A DNA stretch of 64,000 bases from contig NC_079322.1 in the NCBI RefSeq assembly GCF_029931775.1, positions 24,626,542 to 24,690,541 of the forward strand. Direction: 5' to 3'. This document shows positions 55,207 through 64,000 of this stretch, in pieces. Within the stretch, counting starts at the first letter, position 1. Every line of letters starts with the position of its first letter. The translations under genes and the position numbers were made by a program. The notes under the pieces were generated by a model. That model ran no database searches. It was given only the letters and a program-made list of their open reading frames with translations, and was not told the DNA's origin. The DNA comes from Euleptes europaea. Taxonomy: Eukaryota; Chordata; Lepidosauria; Squamata; Sphaerodactylidae.

Positions 55207-55988
55207 GTTTGTCTTGTTTTCTCTTGTTCAGAGAATGAAATACTTTGAGAGTGCCTTTTCTTAATTAAGACTTAGAGCATGACTGCTAACTTCACGATAG
55301 CAGAAAGCATTTGCGTCACTATTTGGGGACTTACAAGATTGCAAAATGTCTAGTGCTTATTGTGTGAATTAGGGTTGGTAGTATATATAGGTTATGAGTT
55401 CAGACATGCATCTACTGTTTTATAATATTGCTTGATTGAAGTTGCTTGTGTGTTGCAATGATACAGTTAGCAAAGTTCTGCATGGCTATTCACACTGAAA
55501 GTTCACTTAATTAAAAGGCTCCTTGGAGCATTCTTCCAAGTATTCCTCAGTTCTGAAAGTAGGCTTTGAGGAGAAGCTACAGTGAAGAGGTGGTAGGAGC
55601 GAAGAGGCCACAGTGTGTACACCTACAAAATTCCTTCAGATTCTGGTATTGGAAATTACAACCTGCTTTTTATGTATCACCATCTGCAAAGGCAGTATTC
55701 TTTATATATTCATAAGACTGTGAGGGGTAATAAGATTTCTGAGTTGTGATTAGTATTGTAAGGACCTTGGTTTTTAAGTAGATCTGCCATCATTCTTTAA
55801 CTCTGAGACTGGTAAATCCTGTTCAACTGATTGAAGGAATTTTAGTCTGATATCTTTTTCGAGTCATTCCTTTGCATGTTTTTGTGACCACTGTTGTGAC
55901 AATACTAGCGCTTGTTTTTGTGTCTTGTGAACAGTATGCTTCATTCGTATAATGTCAACAGTAATACAATATCTTATTATTGTCACAG

Positions 55989-56036
55989 TCATCTTCTCTC
56001 TACAGTGATCCTTTGGCAACATCTAAGAGTTACAGG
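55989..56036 (+). CDS. LRRFIP2: LRRFIP2 micro-exon (SSSLYSDPLATSKSYR)
   Basis: There are 16 codons, phase 0-0, between acceptor TTGTCACAG and donor GTTAGT. It is nearly identical to the mammalian SSSLYSDPLATYKSDR. It is too short to stand out as an open reading frame and is found only by similarity and splice signals. Confidence 0.93.
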
Positions 56037-56114
56037 GTTAGTACAACGTGATGCAATACATTTAGGTTTAGTAAAGTATGTGATGCTTAAATGAAACACA
56101 CCTCTCTTCTATAG

Positions 56115-56159
56115 GTGTCTCCAGATGTAAAAGCTGGTTTGATAAGAAGTGCCAGTTTG
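56115..56159 (+). CDS. LRRFIP2: LRRFIP2 micro-exon (VSPDVKAGLIRSASL)
   Basis: There are 15 codons, phase 0-0, acceptor TCTATAG and donor GTTCGT, only 78 bp after the preceding micro-exon. It matches the mammalian ASPTANSGLLRSASL. RSAS fits a basophilic-kinase or 14-3-3-like Ser motif; that role is inference. Confidence 0.92.
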
Positions 56160-58331
56160 GTTCGTATACAGATCTGCATGGTTGTCTTAAACTTGCCTTC
56201 TTAAGGATATTTGGGTTTGAGAGCATGGTGTTGGAATTGTACAAGTGTACAAGAATATCTTGGGGAAAGTCAAAGCTTATATAAACTACAGACTGTTTGC
56301 CATCTTTAGTAACACCATTGTTGTGCAAAAGTCGAGGCATGTCAGATGTCTTGCCTTTCAGTCAAATGGTAAATGCATATGCTAGAACTTCTGTGTTTCT
56401 GTGTTTGCTAATTTTATACGTGCATGGTACTCAAGCTTCACTTCTGCTCTTACCGGGCTGTGGGTGGGGGTTTTGGGTGCTGAATTGCACCCATTCTCCC
56501 CACCAGTAGCCTACAAGTATACATCCAGGGCACATCAAAATTGTAAGCAGAGCTATACAGTTTCTATAAGTGGCCTATGCAGGCTGCCTTGCATCAGCTT
56601 TAATTCTTATGGGACCTGCCAAATAGTTAGGACTCATGTACCACTCCATAGATTATGGCGGTATGTCTTTGTTTTGCTTCTGCTTTAAGAATGACATGAA
56701 GACATCCTCATGAAGGCATGGTGAATGCTGATTTCACAAGGAAAATAAAGGGTTATACGCACAAAGTACATACTGTAGATTTCCCCTGGCTTATATTCCT
56801 TAGTGCACTATTGAATTTTGTAGTGCTGGTGACGCTGCCTCTCTGGCAGCAGTTGACTGAATTGATGCTATCTGGAGTTATCTACTTTCTGGCAGTGATA
56901 GAAAGTTTGAATCAAACTTGGTTTATGATTTCAAACAAAGGCTCAAACTGATGAAAAAACCCTGACGCAGCCCTTTTCAGAGGAGGGGCTGAGGGCAAGG
57001 ACAGGAGGTAAAACTATGTAAGGGTCAGTAGGAAGAAGTACCAGGAGGTAGGAAAGCTGAGATAGGGTGACTGGAGGGAGGAGGCAGTAGATGTAGGATA
57101 TAGGAGTCAAAGGCCTAAGGAAAAGTCGGGAACAGGAAATGGGTAGTGTTGCTGACCCCCCCTTTTTTTCTTCCAGTGGACTTGTTCTATGCCTTTAACA
57201 GAAGTCTTTAGGTGCTGGGTGCTCTTAAAGTTGGTAAAACTTTGAGGAGGGGGAAGGCCAATTAAGGACTAGCTACTGCAGTGGTGGGACGGAAATCTAG
57301 CACGTTGGGATCCAGTTTGAATGTTTGCTGGAGAAAGGCTTCCTAAGAAAATCATGATCAAAACCTGGAAGAGTAGACCTTGGCAAATAGCTCTGTAGGC
57401 TCAAGCTGTACTATTTTCTGCTTTTCAAGAAGCAGTTAATTAATTAAAGATCGGATGGTTCACAAGCTTTTAGATTGTCAGATTCTTGCAAATGGCCAAC
57501 TATTGCCTATTGAAAAGAATGCCCATCCCATGTTGGAGCTGGTAGAGAAGAAGTATATAAGGAAAATTGTTATGGCTGCTGCGTTAAGTTGTTATAGTGG
57601 TATCTGCTGCTGTGACAGTAGGACACCTGGTTTTATTCTTGCATTTTATGTACCTATTTACTGATTTTAGATTGTTGTAAAACGTTGTGAGCTGCCCTGA
57701 GCTTGGCTTGGCCAGGAAAGGGCGGTCTAGAAATCAAATCAAACCAGATGCCATTATTTCACACCTTTAACAGTGCTGCTTTCTTCAAGTGTGGCATGAA
57801 ATTTATACAGTGTTTCTGCTGCTTAAAAATGTGACCGTTTCCAGTCTCGAATGTATGGGCAACAAATACATTGTTACTGCTTAGTTTTGAGTGTGCAAAT
57901 CACAGCGCCTTTAGAATGATAGGCAAAGATGGCTTATGTTTTCTACAGGATCTCAAGATTATAAGTAAAAAGGATAGAAAGGAATCCTAGGGTTCTTCAG
58001 GTATAAATGTGTGCTTTAATTGATTAGATTAGATTCACTGTCTATGCCTTTGTGAAAACTAAATTGCAAGAACAAATATCAGTGTATATTTCACTTTCAA
58101 CTTTGTATGTGAGTTATGTAGAAATAAAACACATAAAAGCTGCTGTGCTAGCTGTATTCACTGCTGCAGGCTTACACTCATGAGTTCTCACTTCAGAAAA
58201 ATACAGCTTTTAGGCAGGTATACTTGCATTTTGTAAAGGTGCAGTTGAGTGCCATAATAGAATTCTCAGAGGACATACAGATATGATCTTTATTCTCCAA
58301 AAGTATACCAAATGTTCTCTTTGTTCTCTAG
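56160..58331 (+). other. LRRFIP2 intron, 2.2 kb, with possible L2-like tail
   Basis: Positions about 57560-57745 end in GTTGTGAGCTGCCCTGAGC, GGCGGTCTAGAAATC and (AAATC)n, similar to an L2/CR1 3' tail. The rest, including 56290-56950, is unassigned, and no splice-flanked frame matches LRRFIP2. Confidence 0.4.
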
Positions 58332-58379
58332 GCATCACTGTGTGGTGATGGACTGCATAATACATATAGCTATTATACT
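58332..58379 (+). CDS. LRRFIP2: LRRFIP2 micro-exon (ASLCGDGLHNTYSYYT)
   Basis: There are 16 codons, phase 0-0, acceptor TTCTCTAG and donor GTAAGT (a consensus donor). It corresponds to the mammalian ASLYNGGLYNPYGPRT segment. The first residues and the final Thr before PSE are conserved while the middle has diverged. Confidence 0.88.
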
Positions 58380-58489
58380 GTAAGTTACAGGGGTTTTTCT
58401 TCTGGTCTTTACAAAATATTTTTTAACAATATCACCAGGTAAAAAAATCAAACACTTCCTTTTCCCCTCCTTTGCAATTTTGGTTTTAG

Positions 58490-58543
58490 CCTTCTGAATA
58501 CAGTTATTCTTCAAGAGCAAGTTCAGCACGAAGTAGTCCAGTG
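58490..58543 (+). CDS. LRRFIP2: LRRFIP2 exon (SSRASSARSSP)
   Basis: There are 18 codons, PSEYSYSSRASSARSSPV, phase 0-0, acceptor GGTTTTAG and donor GTGAGA, 110 bp after the previous exon. It aligns to the mammalian PSECSYYSSRISSARSSP. It is Ser/Arg-rich and probably disordered and phosphorylated. Confidence 0.94.
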
Positions 58544-60451
58544 GTGAGAGCCTTCTGTTGGTTTGCATGTCCTGAAAATGTTCTTCTTATGACTAATATT
58601 CTCCTGTTTTATTCATTTGCATTAATCCTGCTACTGAGGAATATATGAGTTGTAGATCACTAACAAATACAGGTAATTAAACTTAAGCAAAAGTATAAAT
58701 TGTTGACTGTTCTGAAGATCTGTGAACGTTTTGCTTTCAAAAAAAGTTCTTTTTGGATGTCACAGTATGGTTGTTTATGCATGTGTACTTTCACTCACAT
58801 TCGTCCCCAGTCTGAATTGGTTGTTCCTTGGAGTTCTGCATGAGTTTTCCGTCCATTAGCAATGACCTCATGCCCAGCCCTTGCAATGTCCGGGTCTTCC
58901 CATTCCTCTGTTAATCGGACTCTCCCCTCTCCCCTGAGCTCAGCCTGGCTGAAATCTCCATGCAGAAAGCAAAGTGCAGGGCACACAAGCTTGGTTTCAC
59001 TCACAGCCAATTACAAAGCAGCAGGGATTCAAATAGTTCCTGCTTTCTCAGAGCTCTTTCTGAGCAAAAGAAAAACTTTTTAAAACCAAGGCTTGGATTT
59101 CTCCCCCTCCCCTTTCAGATTGTTCCTTGTGTGTGTGTTTTGTTGTTGTTGTTCTTAAAATGCTTTTTTATGTGGCAATTGGGTTGGGGGGATTTTCTCT
59201 CCCAGTAAGCACTATATGTAAGCCAATTACAAAGAAGTATTTAGGGGGGTGGGACTTGATTTGAGCTTGGAAACTGCTGGTGCATAGATTCCCAACAGGA
59301 AGGTGTGGGTCCAGCCAGCAACAAACCACAGGTAAAACTCCCATGCATCAATGATCTATGAGGTATTGTAATTAGATTTAAAAGGTAATAGACATAACAC
59401 CTCTAGCAAAATTATGGGAATTAGAAATAAGTGTAAATAAGTGTAGAACATGTCACCAGTGTTTTATCTGTGTTGTGCTGGTCCTGGAGTCAGTTTACTG
59501 AGAGATTTATGGTAGGTAGAAAAGGGCGTGTCACTTTTCTCCTTCAGCAACAGACTGTCTTGTTTTGTTTTCTATACAAACCGTATCAGGAGCCGGTGTT
59601 GTAACAGCCTTGTGGGTGACTGTTTGTTGCAGGCTCAAGGAGGCCATAGTCTGTTGTGTCTCCATCCGAGCCATACACTTTGTACATGATACTTCCTTGC
59701 ATGTGCATATTTTCCATGCACTGAAAGACCACTGCAAAGTCACCCATTTCCCCTCACTGGGCACCAGTAAGGGGGAATGGAAGGTTTCTGTGTGCCTCCC
59801 TTACTCCTGTTCACTCTATACCCACTCTGAACTCACTTGTTTGACCACCTGGATGGGGATATGGAAAGTGCACGCATTCCTGCTCTTTCCTTCTAAAAGA
59901 GTGGCACGCTTTGTTATGCCCTGTGGTGGCATATCCAGTTGCTGATGCTATCTGACATCTTACTCTTACGTACAAGTGAACCACCAGGAATTCTTTCCAG
60001 TCTGTTCTGTTGGCCCTTCTTACATGCTAGGTTGTGTTTGACCTCCAGCACTCATGAATCTTAATGCAGTGTTTGGGACATTATATGAGACAGGACAAGT
60101 TTTTTTTTTACTTTGAAAGTGAACATCTAAATTAGTTTAAACCATGTACTTTCCTTAACTCCTAAGAGGAAAAAGAAAGGACCACCCTTGGCGACACTAC
60201 TGCAGTCAAGGGAAAACTTTCTGTCAATTTCTACCTACTAAGTAGGCTGGTGCTCCTTGACAGAGATCCAGCAAGGACTGTATTCTATCTCTGTGCAAAT
60301 TACAGAGAAGATACCCTGCTTCTCCAGTCCTTGGCCAGTAAAATTGTCTCTGTGCCCATTCTACCCATTGTGGTGATGAACATTTTGTTTAGCTGTAGGG
60401 TGCCCTCAGGGTGTTGTGAAGATAGCATTTCTCAGCACATTGATTTGGTTT
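58544..60451 (+). other. LRRFIP2 intron part, unassigned
   Basis: No exon is recognised. Several short open frames (58795-59210, 59531-59945) have no motif. Confidence 0.4.
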
Positions 60452-61288
60452 CAGGGTGGATAAATATAAAAGATTTTTTATCTGATTTTTATTTAAATCA
60501 GATTTTAAAAAATAGAATGCTTTTGGAGGAAAAATCTATCTAAATATAGTTTTCTGTTTAAGGTACATTATCGTCCATGCCTCTTCTTCACAACAAAAAT
60601 GTTACAAAATAAACATACAGAGTTGAGACAAAAGACCTTAGTCCCATTGTTCCTTTGCAAATTTATGTAAACAGAACCAACCCCTTACCTCATATGTGGT
60701 AAGTTTCAAGAAGTTCCGTGAATAAAAGATTGGAGTGGAACAGATCTGTACAAGGAGCTAAGTGTGAGAAGAGAGGGGCAAGCAGTAAAAATGAAAGTGA
60801 AACCTTTGAGCCGTCTGCTCCACAAGTCTTTGGATCTTTCTGCGTAGAGCCAGAGTTTTATCATATTATTCTCTCCCTGGAGGAGAAAAGCTATAATGGC
60901 AGTAGGCCATAAAAGAGACCCAGTTTGGGAATATTTTAATGAAGTTCCTCTACCTATAGGTAAGGCGGGCATGTGTGCAAAATGCAAACACTGCAACAAA
61001 GAAATGCAAGGCCTGGTGGCCCGAATGAAACTGAACATAGTTCACCTCACAATAATATCATAATTGTCTATCTGTGTATTTCTAATAGTATAACCAAATC
61101 AGTCGGTTTTTGATATAGCTGTAAAACTAATCTGAAAAGTTATTCTAAAAACAAAACCTTCATCTGGATAAATAGTAAGATTATACCAGCAAGAATGAGT
61201 CTTTATGTAGAAAACAACGATTTAAATCTAGTCTTACTAGATTTAAATTGTGATATAAGTCAATTCAATTTAAATCAAATCCACCCTG
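60452..61288 (+). mobile_element. hAT transposon relic with BED zinc finger, internally deleted
   Basis: The ends are CAGGGTGGATAAATATAAAA and AAATCAAATCCACCCTG. At about 60893-61035 the plus strand reads KRDPVWEYFNEVPLPIGK then CAKCKHCNKEMQGLVARMK, a BED-type zinc finger at the N-terminus of a hAT transposase. Immediately afterwards the sequence jumps to the element's 3' end, which matches the end of the relic at 33197-33959. The core of the transposase is therefore deleted. No convincing 8-bp duplication remains. Confidence 0.82.
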
Positions 61289-61399
61289 TTTTTAATATGC
61301 ATGCGAGTCACTAATATTATATACAGATAATAGACCTTGAGTCAATCAAAGGCTTATCTATTTGAAACTTAGTTAATTACCTGTCTTTGAATCTTATAG

Positions 61400-61468
61400 T
61401 TTACAGATGATGAAGCAGGGAGTACTGTATCATCTAATCGCGCCATGCGAGGGCGGAGGGATAGCATG
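61400..61468 (+). CDS. LRRFIP2: LRRFIP2 exon (FTDDEAGSTVSSNRAMRGRR)
   Basis: There are 23 codons, FTDDEAGSTVSSNRAMRGRR then DSM, phase 0-0, acceptor CTTATAG and donor GTGAGC. It matches the mammalian FTNDDTASIVSSDRASRGRRES, which lies directly before the conserved AADYFSRSNRRGS block. Confidence 0.93.
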
Positions 61469-61808
61469 GTGAGCTGGGTTGCATGATTTGTATCATGTAT
61501 TTGCTGTGTTCTATTGGTATCAGCTTATAGCACATGGAATACTGTAGTCCTAATTGCAAGATTAATAAAAGAATTGGCCCTGCTCCCATTGTGTGCTCAT
61601 ATAAAGTAGTTTCCTTCTATTTTATTATTGCATAAGGTGGAGTTGCATGGCACTTGTGTCTCACAGCTGAGAAATATGTCTGTGTTGCTCTGCCATCCTC
61701 TTGTAAAAACCCATCCATTGTAATGAAAGCTGTTTTACTACTAATAAAAGTATGTGTTCAAGGCATGGAGAAGATGTTTCTTGCACAGAGTGATCATATC
61801 AATGTTAA
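61469..61808 (+). other. LRRFIP2 intron part, unassigned
   Basis: AT-rich intronic sequence with no recognisable element before the inverted-repeat insertion at 61816. Confidence 0.35.
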
Positions 61809-61815
61809 TGAATTT

Positions 61816-62543
61816 CTGTATTTACTCAAATGCAAGGGTGGTTTTTGCCCCCAGGTATGCCAGCAGAAACAAAAAGAAAGAAAGGAAAACAGGGGGTCAT
61901 ATTACATTTGTTTACAAGTTAAAATTACATCCAGTAATTAAAAAAAATGTGTGACTGTTCCTGAGCTTTTGGGGTGGGGCGGGGAGGCGCAGTACCTGCT
62001 TTGAGGATGCCCGCAGCAGGCTGAGCTGGGGCCCAAGGCTCCAGGGCAAAAAGAGGTGTCATCTTCCACATCTGCTTCTTGTCTTTATTGGGCTTGCCAA
62101 GTTAAACAGCACTTAACTCCTACTGCACCCCAGGCAGTTCAGAGTACTCCCAGGTATGCCGTCCCATTCCAGATGCGTTCCCTGCTCCATCTCAGTCCCG
62201 GGCTGACTCCCATCTTACATGCCCAACCCAGTAATTGGACCCACCTTTCCTCCCTGGCCCTCCAACCCTTCAGCTGTTGGTCCCAGTGTGCCCACAGCCA
62301 TAAAGGGACTCTTTCCCCTTGCACATCTGCGGCATGTATCAGCCATCTGTGCCCAGTCACGGACATCCGTGGTGACACCCTTCCTATAGGGCACCTTCCT
62401 GCACTGGCCTTGTCTCGCTGTTGAGGTCTGGTCCCTCAGCCCCAGTCCTTAACAGTCAGCTCCAGTCCGTTCGGGTTACCACAGTTCCATTTTTTGGAGG
62501 GTCATCTTACATTCAGGGTTGTCTTCTCTTCAAATAAATACAG
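61816..62543. mobile_element. Inverted-repeat DNA element, 728 bp, GC-rich interior
   Basis: The left end CTGTATTTACTCAAATGCAAG and right end CTTCAAATAAATACAG are inverted copies. Further inside, a GGTCATCTTACATTC segment near the right end matches the general style of the left end. Flanks TGAATTT (61809-61815) and TAAATTT (62544-62550) could be a 7-bp target duplication with one mismatch. The interior (61960-62470) is GC-rich, with an open frame of 122 codons without motifs. No transposase is recognised. Confidence 0.6.
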
Positions 62544-62550
62544 TAAATTT

Positions 62551-63171
62551 GTGGCTTTGTTTGTAAATGAACTTAGAAATCCTAGATCTGTTCAATAACT
62601 CTCTAATTCTGCTATTCCGTTATTAAAACACATATTCATTTGTAGGCTCTAATTCTTGATATTTATAATAATCAACGTAATGTCATGGTAGAGTTTGAGT
62701 AGGCTGGAAGCTGGGAGATTGTTTTGCTTGCTCTGTGATCATATAAGAAATGGTGGGGAAAATAATTAAGTGGGAGTGCATGTTGCCCCGGCATTTGAAG
62801 TTCTGAAAATAGCTGTTGTGTTGCTGGAGGGAAGGCAACCCATCCTGGTCCTTTATCTGGAAAAGTCAGACGGTAGTAATGAAGGGAGGTAACAATGATA
62901 ATGTAGGTTGGCTCTGTGTGCAAATGCAAAGGTTTAGATGCAGAAGGGAGAGCAGCCCTACCATGGGAGAAGGGTTGTTATGTGTGTTAATTCCCTCCTC
63001 TCATACCAAGGGCCCAGAATGGGTTACTATACTGTTCTCATTGTATTCTTAACTCTGTAATGTTGAGGCTGAAAAATGGTGGCAGCTCTACCAACATCTT
63101 CAGTTCACTTGTTCTCCGGTTCGCATGTGCATGAGAAGGTTGGTAATGGCAGTTCTGCTTTTTCCTCAGTA
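62551..63171 (+). other. LRRFIP2 intron part, unassigned
   Basis: No exon or named repeat is recognised. Confidence 0.4.
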
Positions 63172-63487
63172 TGGCAAATAAAACGAAAGTCCAGTGGCAC
63201 CTTAAAGGTGAACAACATTTATTTCAATATGAGCTGTTGCGAGTCAGGCCACTTTTTCAGATAGATTATGTGAAGGGGAAAATCATATTGGGAAATCTTG
63301 AGGGGGAGATAGATATGTGAAAGGGAAATCTTATGCAGAAGATTGGGGGTGGCAACCAAGATGTCCCAGTTCAATTTTCTCTTCACACATCTCTCTGAAG
63401 AAGCGGGCTGTGGCTCTCCAAAGCTCATATTGAAATAAATGTTGCTGGCCTTTAAGGTGCCACTGAACTTTTGTTTTATTTGCAAAG
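63172..63487. mobile_element. Penelope-type fold-back element
   Basis: The arms of about 60 bp are inverted copies: GCAAATAAAACGAAAGTCCA, GTGGCACCTTAAAGG and ATTTCAATATGAGCT at the left; AGCTCATATTGAAATAAAT, CCTTTAAGGTGCCACTG and GTTTTATTTGC at the right. The arm sequence is a variant of the Penelope terminal repeat (GTCCAGTAGCACCTTAAAG) seen at 25150 and 26583. The centre of about 190 bp is unrelated. No clear target duplication is present. Confidence 0.65.
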
Positions 63488-63918
63488 CAGACATAACACA
63501 GTTACCCATTTGCCACCTCATGGTGGAACCCCATGTTTCACTAATCGTTTGAAAACCACTAGCATGAAGAACTTAAGCCCTGTTGAAAGGTAAACCTCAT
63601 TCATCAAAGGAAAGCTTCCTCTAAACTAATTTTAATAGAGAAATAAGAATAACATGGCTCACTTGCTTGTTGAATTATTTTAAATTCAGGGTGAACCTAT
63701 CTGTGGTCTTTGTCTTTTCTCCTTTGCCAGTTTTGTTGTACTGTGTGGTTACATTCAAAGGATGATAATGTGCTCATGATTTTCCAGAGTTGTCACAATG
63801 TAGCAATAATTTTCATTTCAGATATATCTGTGGTATCTGGAAGAAATACTATGATTTTTAATGGAAATGTTTTATTCAATCCATTTTTTTCTCCTTCTGT
63901 TGTCTTTTGTCATTGAAG

Positions 63919-64000
63919 TCAACTGACTTTTCAGATCATAGTGAAACTGCAGCTGATTATTTTAGCCGTTCAAATCGTAGGGGAAGCATTGTTTCTGACT
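63919..64000 (+). CDS. LRRFIP2: LRRFIP2 exon, cut by the window edge (AADYFSRSNRRGS)
   Basis: The acceptor CATTGAAG is followed by an open frame of 27 codons plus one base to the window end. It begins STDFSDHSET and continues AADYFSRSNRRGSIVSD. AADYFSRSNRRGSVVSE is a highly conserved block of vertebrate LRRFIP2. The nine residues ahead of AADYF differ from the human sequence I remember, so either the exon is longer here or I recall a shorter isoform. The 3' end of the exon lies outside the window. Confidence 0.93.

Noticed and set aside
36461-64000. LRRFIP1 as the identity of the gene
   Set aside because: The [17 protein letters not shown] start and the DQRNYSSLRHSKP, SSSLYSDPLAT and AADYFSRSNRRGS blocks are LRRFIP2-specific as I recall; LRRFIP1 has a different N-terminus and middle.

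Overview
The window is nuclear DNA of a squamate reptile, most likely a lizard; the family cannot be fixed from this sequence alone. The evidence is the mobile elements: RTE/BovB LINE pieces, tRNA-derived Sauria-type SINEs with BovB-like 3' ends, a 5S-rRNA-derived SINE, L2/CR1-type LINE pieces, Penelope-like elements and many short hAT-type DNA elements. There are no bacterial operons, CRISPR arrays or complete non-coding RNA genes.

One host gene is recognisable. It is on the plus strand and matches LRRFIP2 (leucine-rich repeat flightless-interacting protein 2). A CpG-rich promoter and probable non-coding exon 1 lie at about 25.86-26.11 kb, followed by a 10.3-kb first intron. The start codon is at 36461. 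Fourteen coding exons can be placed by protein similarity recalled from memory plus GT/AG splice sites; the last runs off the right edge. They supply 880 coding bases (293 codons plus one base), the basic N-terminal part and the Ser/Arg-rich middle of the long isoform. The C-terminal coiled coils lie beyond the window. Every complete internal coding exon is a multiple of three and starts and ends in phase 0, so any of them could be skipped without a frameshift. This fits the family's known long and short isoforms.

Region by region. Positions 1-25.8 kb hold no host exon I can support and are crowded with repeats: at least eight members of a roughly 200-bp hAT-like family, most with 8-bp target-site duplications, several tRNA SINE families, two LINE coding relics, BovB pieces and a 5S SINE. 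Positions 25.86-26.5 kb are the CpG island. Intron 1 holds a Penelope-derived fold-back insertion, a decayed Penelope-like element with reverse transcriptase and GIY-YIG parts, an L2/CR1 RT relic, a hAT transposase C-terminal relic and an unexplained GC-rich block. From 36.4 kb to the right edge are the gene's exons and introns, which are poorer in repeats except for a DNA element carrying an exact 72-bp minisatellite (50.0-50.7 kb), a BED-finger hAT relic (60.45-61.29 kb) and two further inverted-repeat elements (61.8-62.5 and 63.17-63.49 kb).

I found no convincing new biological system. The items most worth a second look are the phase-symmetric exon cassette, the in-frame minisatellite inside a transposon, the fold-back insertions with clean target duplications, several datable nested insertions, and a 117-bp inverted duplication that carries a SINE together with its flank.
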